A stretch of DNA of 64,000 bases, from the NCBI RefSeq assembly GCF_918797505.1, contig NC_092802.1, forward strand, positions 9,133,480 through 9,197,479, given 5' to 3'. Below are positions 1-12,039 of the stretch, in pieces; position 1 is the stretch's first letter, and each line of letters starts with the position of its first letter. A model generated the notes under the pieces. It had not been told where the DNA came from and did not search any database. It was given only the letters and a program-made list of their open reading frames with translations. The translations under genes and the position numbers were made by a program. This stretch comes from Bemisia tabaci. Taxonomy: Eukaryota > Arthropoda > Insecta > Hemiptera > Aleyrodidae.

Positions 1-3000
1 ACGGTAGAGTGACAGTGTTAGTGCTCTCTGCAGTCAGCAACTCACGAGCGGAACAACAAAACAAACCACGAATGGTAGGTTAGTCCCTATTTCATGGACA
101 TCAAGAACGATCGAGATAATATGAAATTATCTGGTTTCAATGATTTCAATCCATTTACGACTTCAACGATGTTTGTGACAATCATTATCATCGTGTTTCA
201 CAACCTGGAGCAGAAGTCTATCGCCTCATTGTGAAGTGAATTATGAATACCCCTTCTTAGAACTCAAAACCTCAACATTCTTTTCTCTCATTGTTCTCCC
301 TTCATTTCTGTTTCAAATCAAGTGCTTTAAAGTCGCTTTACTAAAATTATGTGATCCTGAATCCATTCACGATTGTGAAGCTCACATATTTCTGGCATTA
401 CAGCCTTTTGACTCCTCAAATTCTACCATGGATATGAGTCCATTTCGTTCGAGGCTGCTCCGAGCGATACCAAGTGTTTATACATTCAAGATAAGTGAGA
501 TATGTCGTTTGGCTCTTCTATTAGCAGTTTTAAAGTAAATTAGGTATTACAGTACCTTCATCCAGTCTTGTTTCCTTGTTTCATGTTTGTTAGGACTCGT
601 GAACACTCAAGGGCATACATACTTACGCTCAGGTATCTTTACCATCGTTTTTCTCTCACATCAGGATGTACCTTTAAGCATGCTAATTTACCAAAGAAAC
701 TCCCCCAGTGATAAATAATTTTCAGCTTTATTACGAAGTGAAAACCTCCATGCGGTGTTGCAAACATTCTCAGATAAATCTCAGTTTAGAAACGTAGAAC
801 AGAAGTTCACTTTTGTCCGCTACGATCCGTGCTCTTACAGCTTTGTTCACATCTTACTTTGATCTCTGATTCATCGATTAATGACACTTCCCAGTGTCAT
901 TTATCATCAATCAGTTCAAAGCTATCTCAACGATGAATCATCAAAAGTCACGTCAAGGAAGAAATTTTCTGCTGAAAGCTACGGCTGAATTGACATTGCA
1001 ACTCAACTTACGAAAGCATGAACCAGGACATAAGAATCTGTCTCAAAGTGAAAATTGTTTTCAACTCAACAGGCAGTCTAGCAGGTAAGAAATCTACAGT
1101 AAGTTAATTAAGGATTACCAGATTACATCCACCCTGGTTTTCTAACATTTCCAGAAGGTAGGCATATTTTTATTGATAATGATTAATGACAAAACGAATA
1201 TCTCAATGCCATGGCTAAACTGGGAAACTACTTACCGCAATCCTTAAAGTTTCCACAAAGACTCTCAGAGTCCTTTCATTTCTCTGTTGATAAATAATTC
1301 AACATAATTTCTGGAAACTGTGTGCAACTTCGGAGTGCAGAAAATTCTTTTCTGGTATTTTAAACGTAGAGGCCACTAACTTTTCCCTGATTTTGGAATG
1401 TCCTCTTTTGATTTGACATCAACATTAGGTGTCTTTCATAAAAATGCTCACAAAAATTTTAAGTTTTTACTTCACTTAAGTTTAAGTCTTTAGTCTCTTT
1501 AAACTGGAAAATTCCAAATTTTTTACTGAGAGAAGGAATTTCAATGCTCCGCAGCAAAATTACATGACATATTTTCAGTGAGTAGGGCTTAATTTCCTAA
1601 GTTATACAGAACCTGTCACCCTGCCTACCACTATATTGATACTGCTTTAAGGATTTTATAGGGCGGAATTTTAGCTAGATACTAACATTGCTGTCAAACA
1701 GGGTTTATTCATCAGAGCCCCGAATTGAGGAAACAAGCGAAAATAATTTGTTTTCATTTACTCCTGAATGATGAAACTGATCAAGATCCAGGTAAGTACC
1801 TATGAAACTATATAGATCTCATATAATTTCAATAAACATTGTCGCTGGAGGAAAGATCTAATACTTACTGAAGATAATCATCGAATAATGTAGTCTCCTA
1901 AATATAGACAAAAATTACGATGAAAATTTTAATTATTTGATAAAAAAGAAAGTACAAAAATTCTCAAAGAACACCAAGAATGCCAAGGAAACCTTAAAAT
2001 AATTTCCGCTCACAAACAAAAATAAAAATGACACTGAACATTTTCAGCAGGGCTTCTTGATAATCAGAGAACAAAAATTATGAGAGCTTGACACTTTTGA
2101 CCCTTACAATTTTTATAGGTAGATACACCAATGAGGTGCTGGAGAGCTGTTGAATGCTCCGATTTCCAAACTTCCATTACTCAAGCAGCACACATTTCAT
2201 TAAATTTCAATTCCATGGTAAAATTATTTCTATTGGATTGTTGTGTTGGGAATGTTTCCTATCTACCCATTGAAGGAACAATTTTCAGAGCGATTAATTT
2301 GAAATAAGTATTGGATCGCCTATCATTCTAACACATGAAACTCAGTTTCTTAATTGTTAAAAATCGGCTTATATTGACCAAATGATGTAAATGTTTTGCA
2401 ATATCAAGTTAAAAAATTACAATTTTCTGCAGTCAATAGCAATTTTACTAGAATATATATCATTGCAATATGCTTGGGCACTTCACCCATATTTCATGTA
2501 GTGATTCTTTTCATGTAGGTATATCTGCAGTGGAGTAGATTTTGAAATTTAAAACACATCTCCGTTTAAAGTAATAAGAAAACCTTGAAATAATTATCAC
2601 CTACCATGTATAACTCTCTGCTGAAGCCTCGGTTGATGCTCTCACAAGTTAGTTGTAAAGTCAATCAGCCATAGCTTTCAGCAGAAAATTTCCTCTACCA
2701 TCCATCAATTAATTATTATTCGTCAAAATACCTTAAAGATGATTAAATAAAAATGACACCTAAGGGTGTAAAAAAAAATATGACGGATCCGAGAAACTTT
2801 GCTACACAGCAAGGACATATCCACTTCATAATTAAACATTATATCATTCACAAGTGGGGGACTTCATTTGGTACAATAACAGTTTTCTAGCACTGCACCC
2901 TTGAATAGGGAAAAGAAAAGCATAAGATCACCGATAGTGGATGCTTCAGTTTTTCATTGCCTATCAATTAGCTGGATGAGGTACACTTTGCAAAATGGGA

Positions 3001-4080
3001 CCAAGTGCATTCCAATGTTCGAAGGATTTTGCAACTTATATTCATTGAAAAAAAATACTCCATCATAAAAAATTGCATTTGCAGAAGTAATTTTCGTCTT
3101 GATCTTAGAGCTGATTTCGAGTAAAAATGAAACTTGTTTAGATGATCAGTTTATTTTCAAGGTAAAAAAGGTCCACATTCTCAGCCACATTGGAAATGCT
3201 CTTCCTTCCTTTGTTCAAAATGCAGTCCAACTTATTTACGAAGTTTACAACTCGATTAATTGCGAGTGGGGCTGTTTCAGAGAATTCTGAAAATTTCAAA
3301 AAGGAAAAACAATATTAAAGGATCCCTAAAAAAAAGAAAAAACATCTTTTGGAACCATAGAAAAATAATTTTACTTCATTGAACAAACACACTAAGTATA
3401 AGGACACTTAATCAGAAATAGAAACTTTTAGTAATTAAAAAACTATTTTTCAATAAATGCCAAACAGTCATAAATCTACATGAAAAGCTTTGAAAAGAGA
3501 TATCAATCGAATAATAAAGAGACTCTTGACTTGGGTACGTCAGACATTCACCTCGTCAAATCGAAAAGAGGAGAAGAAAAAGAAGGATGAAGGAGCAAGA
3601 AAAAACTATGAAGGACCAGGAAAAAACCATGAAGGAGCAGAGAAACAGGGATGAGTGAGTAGAGGAGAGATGAGAAGATAACGAAAAAGAAGAGAAAGTA
3701 TGTATGCGGAGGAAAGGTTGATGGGTATTACAAAAAAATTGTAGAGGAATAAATAACTTTTAAGAAGAAAGGGGGGAAAAACATGAAGAATGTGAGTGAG
3801 AAAAGAAAGAAGGGAAGTGACAAGAGGACAAATTCCTTTTTCGCTCTGAAGTCATTCTCAAACCTCTGTTTCTGGTGGCTTCGTCTCTGACATGGTGCTT
3901 TGTAGCAGAAATACGTCCTTATATAGCTTTTTTCAAAGCTATTCTTCGACATATGCTTGGTTTGGCAAAAAAAATTAACATCATCAGCATAAGAGACTAG
4001 AGGCAAAATATAATAACCTTTAAATAAAGACACAAAATCTCTACGAAAGACTTGATAGAAAAACTACATAATGATGGCTG
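1..4080. other. AT-rich non-coding stretch, no gene recognised
   Basis: No convincing coding exon, RNA gene or bounded mobile element was found here on either strand. The open frames are short (under about 100 codons) and have low-complexity composition without recognisable motifs. The stretch is AT-rich with many A and T runs. The far right part (about 3541-3720) turns purine-rich. It could be intergenic DNA or intron. Confidence 0.5.
3541..3720. repeat. Purine-rich GA/GAA low-complexity tract
   Basis: The plus strand is dominated by A and G, with degenerate repeats of GAAGGA, AAGGAGCA and GGAGAAGA. It looks like an expanded and decayed simple repeat. No coding function is supported. Confidence 0.55.
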
Positions 4081-4084
4081 TTAA

Positions 4085-4465
4085 GGTGACTTGATGGACC
4101 CCATGTTTTGTGTCAGAGCAACATGCAATAAATGGCTTCAATTGGTTCCATTTTTTTCAGCTACCTACTCGTCATCTGTCTTGAATTTTGAGATCGCACT
4201 TCTCTTATCAGGACACTAAAGAATTCATATACCAATTTTGACAAACAAATTCAACGTAATAAACGCATCATTTTTCCTCTGAAAAAACCATGCCTTCCCT
4301 AATTTTGATTTGTTTGTCAGAATTGGGAAGTGAATTCTTTTTGTTTCTTGACAACGGAATTGCCATCTCAAAATTTTAGAAAAATGATGAGTATCTGAAA
4401 AAATGCAACTAATTTATGCGATCCCATGTCGTTCTGACACAAAATACAGCCTCCATCGAATCACC
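4085..4465. mobile_element. MITE with TTAA target site (piggyBac-like)
   Basis: A 381-bp segment is flanked on both sides by TTAA (4081-4084 and 4466-4469). Its ends are inverted: the left end begins GGTGACTTGATGGA and the right end, reverse-complemented, begins GGTGATTCGATGGA, with further similarity around TTTTGTGTCAGA. TTAA duplication is the hallmark of piggyBac and a few related superfamilies. No transposase is encoded, so it is non-autonomous. The superfamily is inferred from the target site only. Confidence 0.6.
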
Positions 4466-4740
4466 TTAATCTGTCAACATTATTAAAAGAAAAAATTCTA
4501 ATGAGGTATGTTAATCAGTCAAAAATATTAATACAAAAACAACATAATGAGATCTGTCAACGGTACAAATTTTTCCAAACAAAAATTTTGAACAATCTTA
4601 AATCTAGACAAAAATTTTGAACAACCTTAAAGCATACTGAGAATGAACAAAAAAAAAAAACAATAGCCACCCATTAAGATAGATTATCACACCTTACTTA
4701 GGTACCTTTATTTTATAAAAAGAAAAACAAATCAAAATAA

Positions 4741-5371
4741 GAAAATTTCAGACCTTGTGGAAAATCCGCAAAAAAAATGAGTACTAATTCCGAATCTGGA
4801 AATTCCGGACTTGTCTGGACACAGTCTTGAAGAAATTAAAGAGGAAACAATGGAGTCATTTCTACTAAAAAATTAAGAAAATTTCAGACCTTGCGGTAAA
4901 TCCGCAAAAAAAATGAGTACTAATTCCGAATCTGGAAATTCCGGACTTGTCTGGACACAGTCTTGAAGAAATTAAAGAGGAAACAATGGAGTCGTTTCTA
5001 CTAAAAAATTAAGAAAATTTCAGACCTTGCGGAAAATCCGCAAAAAAAATGAGTACTAATTCCGAATCTGGAAATTCCGGACTTGTCTGGACACAGTCTT
5101 GAAGAAATTAAAGAGGAAACAATGGAGTCGTTTCTACTTAAAAAATTAAGAAAATTTCAGACCTTGCGGAAAATCCGCAAAAAAAATGAGTACTAATTCC
5201 GAATCTGGAAATTCCGGACTTGTCTGGACACAGTCTTGAAGAAATTAAAGAGGAAACAATGGAGTCGTTTCTACTAAAAAATTAAGAAAATTTCAGACCT
5301 TGCGGAAAATCCGCAAAAAAAATGAGTACTAATTCCGAATCTGGAAATTCCGGACTTGTCTGGACACAGTC
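4741..5371. repeat. 136-bp tandem satellite, about 4.6 copies
   Basis: Copies begin at 4741, 4877, 5013, 5150 and 5286, giving periods of 136, 136, 137 and 136 bp. Each unit contains TTTCAGACCTTGCGG, AATCCGCAAAAAAAATGAG and CTTGTCTGGACACAGTCTTG. The copies are nearly identical, with substitutions mainly in the first unit, so the amplification looks recent. The last copy stops in the middle of the unit after GACACAGTCT. Confidence 0.9.
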
Positions 5372-6362
5372 TACTTCTGTCTTCTTGAGGAGCTTCTCTG
5401 AAACATATGAAAAAGAAAACAAAGAGGGTTAAAGTTTGTCATCGACTTTAAAATGTGTTTCAAGGGCCAACCAGAGTAATGTAATCAATATGATATGATT
5501 TTTTTCACACAGAAGGGTGCAAATTATTCTTGTCTCGTCAATTTCTGAATAAGTGAGAGAATCGATTTTCTTTCAACTTTGCAGTTATGAACAATTTCCA
5601 CTCTTGGTTTTGTGAATTCTGAATTTTTTCCTGGTTCCCAAATAACTCCTCACTTCTCTAGAAGCCTCTTTTCACTATTTTATGACACCCAACTACTATA
5701 AGTCTGCCAACAATTTCAAAACTTCATAAGTTCATTTTCTTCTTTAACTTTCCTCATATCCAAAATAACCAGTCAAAAATTAAGTAATTTTCGTCATTTT
5801 CAAAATAACCAGTCAAAAATGAAGTGAGAATACCACAATTAGCCACCGGCATTATGGAAATAGTTGTACCAGTTCCAATGCCAACAAAACTCCCCATATA
5901 CCCTGGAATATGTTCAATTAATCCGCTCGATCAGGAAAACCCTCTTATCATGAACAACACAGAAACAATCCGCTGGCCATGTATCAGACCTGTCTACGTA
6001 ATTATCATTGCCAAACCTGAAAATAACCTACATTTCTCTGCATCATCTGCCTTTCTTTCTTTTAGATTTTAATCTTCATTTTTCTGAAGAGTTGATGGGT
6101 TACAGACTTACTTCTAAGAAATACATTCCGATCAACTTCCAAATGCCCATCTATTTTCCCTTTTTCGACCAGTGTCACATCTTGACATGCAAAATATCAG
6201 TTTTTTATCATTCATTTCTGCACTTTCTTAAAGTTCTTCAGTTACGAAAGCGTGTACAAGGTGTCTTGAGACAACCTCCTCTTCAAAGAATCAGAAAATC
6301 ATTCCATATGGCTATCTATCAGTCTGAAAAGAATTAAATAATCAAAGCAAGAATTGAACGTA

Positions 6363-6478
6363 TTTCTGCCAAACACAACTATGTCTTTAAGACATGAGCC
6401 CTGAAATCCATAAAAATGTATGTATAACAGTAGTAACAGGCCTCACATCATAATGCACATAGTTCTGTTAGGCAGAAA
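6363..6478. mobile_element. Small MITE, TTTCTGCC termini, copy 1
   Basis: The left end TTTCTGCCAAACACAACTAT mirrors the right end, which reverse-complemented reads TTTCTGCCTAACAGAACTAT. Inverted similarity extends about ten bases further out (AATTGAAC on both sides), so true ends may be near 6354 and 6488. A second copy sits at 10476-10616. It is about 120-140 bp with no coding capacity and no clear target duplication. Confidence 0.6.
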
Positions 6479-6568
6479 CATGTTCAATTTGTTTTCAGGC
6501 AGAGCAATGAAAGAAAGAAAATCAAGTACCCTTTGCCATGATGATTTGTAATTCTTATTACTCAATAC

Positions 6569-9500
6569 TCAATTCTGTAACCGCGATTCCATGCAATTGT
6601 CTAAAAATATCTTTAAATTGAGTACCTCACGAAATCTTTTTTCCTTCTCGCCTACTTGGCGGCTGCGTTCGCCCTGTTGAACTATGGTTTGCTGTGGTGG
6701 CGGTGGTGGGGGTGCTGCAACTTGCGGCCAATTGGTTGGCCAATTGGTTGGCCAATTGTTTGGGTAGTATTGAGGGTATTGTGGGTAGTACATGGGCATC
6801 CTGCCATACGCCTGGAAAACAATTAAACAATGAAAATCTGTTGATGTATACATCTTTATCATTCAAATGCAGGAAGTGGTGAAGAGGGCCCTGATGTTTA
6901 TTCAAGTTAGAGTTTAAGATAGTGTCAACGATAGAAATAATTCTCAGGTAAGTACGAACCTTTTCAAACAGAGATTCCCAGACAGACAAGCCTAACGCTT
7001 GCATCCCTCTTTCATTCAGGTGCACAAGATCTTTACCGACACTTCTGGGACTTTGAATGACTTGGAAACCTCTACAAGCCTGTGAAGCGATCCATGTGTT
7101 AGCTATTCTGATTTTCTCGGCCAGTAGAGGTTTCTTCGGGATCGGAGGAATGTCAAGAAGGATCACTTGTCGGAAAAGAGGTGCAGCAGTGCTGATCAGT
7201 CGATCGTAGTTGGGGTAATCGAATTTACTATTCTTTAAGAAATCGTTAGTTCCCAGAAGAATTACTAAATTCGATGACCCCCAAAACACATCGACTGAGC
7301 TTATGTAACGGAACAATGTTTCCAGACCTCCAGCTATCGTACTTCCTGAGACAGCTAGGTTCACCACACATTGCTTATCAAATAATGCTTTGAAGGAAGC
7401 CGTATTTTGCGTGCGTCGAAAGATACTATCACCCAAGAAAACAATTTTATCCTGAAACAAAGGCGACTTTTCGGCAAACCTGATACTGATAAATTATAAC
7501 ATTCAATTTTAAAATGTAGACTCGAATTAGAAATGCTGTCTCGCCCCTTTGGGTAAACAGCTCATCAGAAAAACATCACATCATCCACTTTATGCGAATT
7601 TTACTTATTGACGGGTGAAATTTCTATGGCAAGAGGCATGAATTCTGTGCATTGAGAGCTTTAAATCCAATTTTCAAGATATGATTTGTAAAAGGAAAAA
7701 TATCAATCAAGAAGTTTTTTCGAAGAGGCAGACACCATGTGTAATAAAGAGAAAAAAATTTAACACACTGTGGAAAGTAATTAGTCCAAAATTAGGAATT
7801 TTACGATACATTCTCTCCTTTTTCTGTCTTCGTGCAAATGACAATTTATTGTAGGGATGTCGATACTCAGGGAAGTATCGATACTCGGTATCGATACTGG
7901 TATCGACTCTAAGCATCGATACCGGTATCGATAATCGAGCTGAAGTATCGATACTTATGAGGTATCGATACCATCGATACTATTTCTGAATTATGCCGTG
8001 ATTCTGAGTGTGCATATGTCTGTCGGCCGTTAAATTCCGCCAGATTTACGCCTCTCTCGAAAAAGCCCTGTTCGCGTCCTTAGTCAACTATTTTGAGCCC
8101 TTAACTACAGTTATCGAACTGAGCTTTTACCATTTTTATTGAGGTATAATCATCTTGAGAAACTTGATTACTCCGTCGTTTGTCACAGTGCATCATGAAG
8201 GTGAAATAGCGGGGAGAGAATTTTTTAAAAAAGAAAAAGAGGCCTTCTTCATGGCCAAATCAGATTAAGTATCGATACCGTCGATATCGGGGTCTTGGCA
8301 TCGATACTGCATGGTATCGATATCGTGGAGTATCGATGCCGAGTATCGTTAAGTATCGATCGAAAGTATCGATACTTTGCAAGTATCGGATAAGTATCGA
8401 CATCCCTAATTTATTGGGACAGGATCCATGGGGGTCTTGACGTTACCCATTCGTTTGAGAAGGGATTCCGTGATTACTTAAAAAATATGAAGGATTTTAT
8501 TCCTTAAAAACAACTCTTTTAATTTTCTATAAGGCACAATCCCACCTTCATTTTTTCCTCCTTTACTTTGAACTTAAGTTCGGAGGGTTGCCGAAGTATA
8601 TGACTATAATTTTTTTTAAGTCTCTGAGTTCCATCCTCTTATATAGCTGCCATCATTGAGGGGAGATGCCTCCTTGATTAATCTTAATATCTTAATAAAC
8701 CAAAAAATTACCATTGCAGCGGGGGGCAAAACTGAAGGTGGTGGAACTGCTTGTTGAACTGCTTGTTGAACTGCTTGTTGGACTGCTGGAGCAGTTTCTG
8801 TAGTGCTTGCTGGGCCACTTGCATTTTCAGGCTTGAGGATGGCCTTTATTTTCTTATCAGAATGTCCTTCCGCTGTAAAAAAGTAAAAAGAAAAAAAAAA
8901 TAATTCATTGCACAGACATGACAGAACCGCCTTATGTGGCTTTCACCACTCATGATAGACAGGTTCTCGCTGCTTTGAAACCGTAGAATGCTACTTTTCG
9001 TACGATGGAAGAAATCCCTCTAAACTAAACGTGGAAACAACTCACAGTCGTACAGGTGAAAAAGGGCAATTGTCTGCATATGAGAGTCTACAATCTTATC
9101 TTAAAATATAACCCTCTTAAAAATTATCAAGAATTTCTTCAATCTTTGCGTTCATTATACTGTTCTCATTCAAGATCCTGCAACCGTTTAAAACGAATAT
9201 GTTACTCCTTCTTCATTCCTCCATTTAGACGTTGCCGCCGTTCAAATTCTTGATCCCACTATTGTCAAAAAGTTTTAGAAATGAGAGACATTGCTTTCAG
9301 ATTCCACATCTCCTTGCACAGGAGTGGGTGGGGGGGGGGGGGGGGGGCTGGCGATTTTCATACTTAAATTGTTGTCAGCACGTTACTACCAGGTTGAGCC
9401 GTGCCTTTCTGACTGGTTCTGATAATATTTCTTGCCTTCAAAGTGTTACTCATTGGAAAAGAAATAATAATAAAAAAACTCGACAGGTAAAAATACACCA

Positions 9501-9678
9501 ATACTATCAAATAAGGATTGCAACAACAACCACTTTGTTCTGAAAGGGAGAATAAACATATGCTTTTATTTTGGAGCTTACCGATCAAGGAACTAATGAT
9601 GATCAATGGAACTTCTTCCTCTATATCGAGCTGAATATTTGTGCACCTTTTGAAATGCTCGTGTGCGGCTTTGTGTTC
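6569..9678 (-). CDS. Spliced gene with SGNH (GDSL-like) hydrolase domain
   Basis: Minus-strand exons joined by eye are 9678-9582, 8874-8712 (approximate start), 7451-6960 and about 6812 down to either a GT donor near 6602 or a stop at 6569. Acceptors (CTATAG, TTACAG, TTTCAG, TTCCAG) and phases agree; the donors are GTAAGC, GTAATT and a weaker GTTCGT. The exon at 7451-6960 shows SGNH family blocks: FLGDSIF with the nucleophilic Ser, an LGTNDF block with the Gly/Asn oxyanion residues, and DLVHLNERGM resembling the terminal catalytic block. The upstream exon encodes QQAVQQAVQQAV and a proline-rich linker; the last exon encodes an NWPT repeat, polyproline and a basic tail. Upstream exons (a candidate ends near 9770) and the start codon are not identified. 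SGNH folds also occur in LINE ORF1 proteins, but multiple introns favour a host gene. Substrate is unknown. Confidence 0.62.
7852..8408. mobile_element. hAT-type MITE packed with TATCGATA motifs
   Basis: The element is 557 bp with inverted ends TAGGGATGTCGATACT, flanked by a perfect 8-bp target duplication ATTTATTG (7844-7851 and 8409-8416). An 8-bp duplication is characteristic of hAT transposons. About 120 bp at each end consist of closely spaced copies of the palindrome GTATCGATAC and variants, while the centre is ordinary sequence. Such subterminal clusters resemble transposase-binding arrays of hAT elements. No transposase is encoded. It lies in an intron of the SGNH gene. Confidence 0.85.
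9330..9347. repeat. Poly-G tract
   Basis: A run of about 17 G bases follows GGAGTGGGTG. It may form a G-quadruplex or be of uncertain length in the assembly. Confidence 0.8.
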
Positions 9679-10475
9679 CTATAGTAAACACATAACAAAA
9701 CATCAAACATAGTTGAATAGAAGCCAGGAAAATAAAAAGATCTGAATCATTCTTCCACTTGAAAAACTTACATAATCAACTTGGTTTGGGCATTTAAGAT
9801 TTGAGAAAAGTAGCAAATATGAACTTCCATTCCTCCAAGCAAGATGTTAATCCTCAAAATATCTCTATATTCACAGAAACTCTCTTAAGTACAAATGCAT
9901 TTCTTCGAAATCAATATTTCTGTTCTCTGTGTCATCCTTACTGCTACTAGAGTCAACGCACCGCTCGAGCATTATGTATTTGTACCTACTTCCACTGGAC
10001 GTAACTATGTGCGAGTGAGAAAGAAGGGGTGTCTTAATTACACTTCTCAGGGCGTAAGAGTGAACAGGAATTATTTATGAAGCAGCAGGGATTTCATGGT
10101 TTAGTCGTTCTCAGCGCGAGCCCAGTAAGAGCTTCAACTAACAAGCCCTGTCCATGATGCTCTTTCCCCATGGCCACAGCTCATGAGTCCCACATACAGT
10201 TGGCAGATACCTCCATTAAGTGGAAGTATAGACAATCCTGCTTTTCCAATTCCCCAAGAGGAATTAGACGAACTGTAACAGTATTTCAAATTCAGCTTAC
10301 CACAAGCAATCCCTGTATTTCTCACTTTCACTAGTTCCGCTCAGTAGAAATTTGTCCAGGTCTCGCCTCTGATTCATGTGTCACATACTGATACAAGTGG
10401 CCAATTTGTTTTATGAGTTGGTTATTGTTGATGTTATTTCAGCGTTTTAAAGTTATCGCTACCAATATGGACATA

Positions 10476-10616
10476 TTTCTGTCGAACGAAACTATGTGCG
10501 TTGAGACATTGAACCCTGAGATCCATTCGAATATAATGAACGGCCATGGCCTCATCCGCGCAAGTTATGCATGACGGGTCTCACGTCATAATGCACATAG
10601 TTCTGTTTGGCAGAAA
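10476..10616. mobile_element. Small MITE, TTTCTGCC termini, copy 2
   Basis: This is the same family as the element at 6363. The left end reads TTTCTGTCGAACGAAACTAT and the right end, reverse-complemented, reads TTTCTGCCAAACAGAACTAT. Both copies share the inner motif ACATTGAACCCTGAG or a variant of it. Inverted similarity extends outward (ATGGAC on both sides). It is non-coding. Confidence 0.6.
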
Positions 10617-11210
10617 AGCGTCCATTTATACCTCTATAGAGAACATTTTGCGTCAATTGGACACGACCCATAGCCTTGGTTACCATGTTGTTAAGCCTGG
10701 TACGATTCACAGACTCCCAAGTTCAGACTGCAACTTACGGCAGGATAGTGTTGCACTTGTATACTCTGATAAGAGAAAATGATTCGAGCATACTTACATC
10801 TTCGAACAAAATGTGCTTAAAGCGTCTCATTCTTACACTTCCTCGTCAGACTTCTTTGGAGTTGGACTTAGCAAATTACTCACCACATCCACAATCACAA
10901 GCACAACTTCGCTAACGCTAACCCTCGGTTTTGGCGCAAATTTAAGTCCGACACTTTTGCCAACACTGTCTCAATATTCCTAAGAAATGAAACACTCAAC
11001 ACTGTTCACACACGAAGCGAAACCGAGAAATTCCAGATTAACTATCCCTGAAATTAAAAATTATAATTCAGGCTGAAATTAGTTAAGCGCACAATTGGTT
11101 AAAACATGTGCCTTTTCATCATTTTCCAAAATCGTACTGGTACAAACTTTCATTCCCGCTTCTCATGAGGGCGGAACTGCTGCTGGCTCGGCTGGGGCCT
11201 TGGGGCCTTA

Positions 11211-11480
11211 GAGAAAAAAAGGAGGTATTTGCATTTCAGGCATCTTGGAATTTGTTTGATGACGTAGGTCGGTACCGAGACTTTTATCATCGATTTTCTT
11301 GGAAATGGTGTAGTTCATGAAAAAAATTCATTCTACATAAAGTGTTTGAAATTATATCATGAGTTGATTTAACGGAAAAAATGGGACGTTATGGTCCGTT
11401 TTTTATACTTCGAATTCCAGATTTTGCTGATCAGGTTGTACCGACCTACGTCACAGGGTACACAATCCTCAAGAATCAAA
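11211..11480. mobile_element. Diverged relative of the adjacent palindromic MITE
   Basis: The segment starts with AGAGAAAAAAAGGAGG followed by TTTGCATTTC, GGCATCTTGG and GATGACGTAGGTCGG, matching the arm of the element at 11492-11675. An inverted counterpart, ACCGACCTACGTCA, lies near 11448. It appears to be an older copy with a longer non-palindromic centre and an eroded right arm. Confidence 0.45.
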
Positions 11481-11491
11481 CACGCTGCATT

Positions 11492-11675
11492 CATAGAGAA
11501 AAAAAAGGAGGTGTTTGCATTTCGGGCATCTTGGAGTATTTTGATGACTTGATGACGTAGGTGGGTACAGCTGGGTACAGGGACGTCCCCTTCACACTGT
11601 ACCCACCTACGTCATCAAGTCATCAAAAAATTCCAAGATGCCCGAAATGCAAACACCTCCTTTTTTTTCTCTATG
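11492..11675. mobile_element. 184-bp palindromic foldback MITE, 9-bp TSD
   Basis: Nearly the whole element is one inverted repeat. The left arm starts CATAGAGAAAAAAAAGGAGG and the right arm is its reverse complement, meeting at a short centre around 11580-11600. It is flanked by a perfect 9-bp duplication CGCTGCATT (11483-11491 and 11676-11684). A 9-bp duplication is typical of Mutator-like elements, and MULE transposases occur at 54.8 and 58 kb in this window. Linking them is inference. Confidence 0.82.
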
Positions 11676-12039
11676 CGCTGCATTGACGGTCCAACAGTCC
11701 AACCTTAGAAGCAAAACAAGCAAAACAATCCGTTTAACCTATAAGAACTAAAGAACGTCTCTTCCTCTTTCAGTCTCAATGGTTCAATCATTCTTTCCTA
11801 ACGAATTTACGCCGAGCTGATCCCGTGGCTGAAGTGAAAGTGACATAAAGATCGACCCAGACTTGTTTATTCAACATTAAATAAAACATTAAATAATAAT
11901 TTTTCCTACATTTTTTCTTTGCATCCATATATCCGGTCGCACTTGAATTCATTGATATTCTCATGCTTTTACGCTCCTTCGAGCCTCAGGTTTCACCCAG
12001 GAATTGTACTAAATATTTCATTAAAAAATTGCAGCTCAT

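Noticed and set aside
4741..5371. Possible CRISPR-like direct repeat array
   Set aside because: The repeats are 136 bp and contiguous with no unique spacers, and the sequence is eukaryotic; it is a tandem satellite.
6627..7460. SGNH domain as part of a LINE ORF1 esterase
   Set aside because: No reverse transcriptase lies nearby and in-phase GT/AG introns link the domain to other exons, favouring a host gene; not fully excluded.
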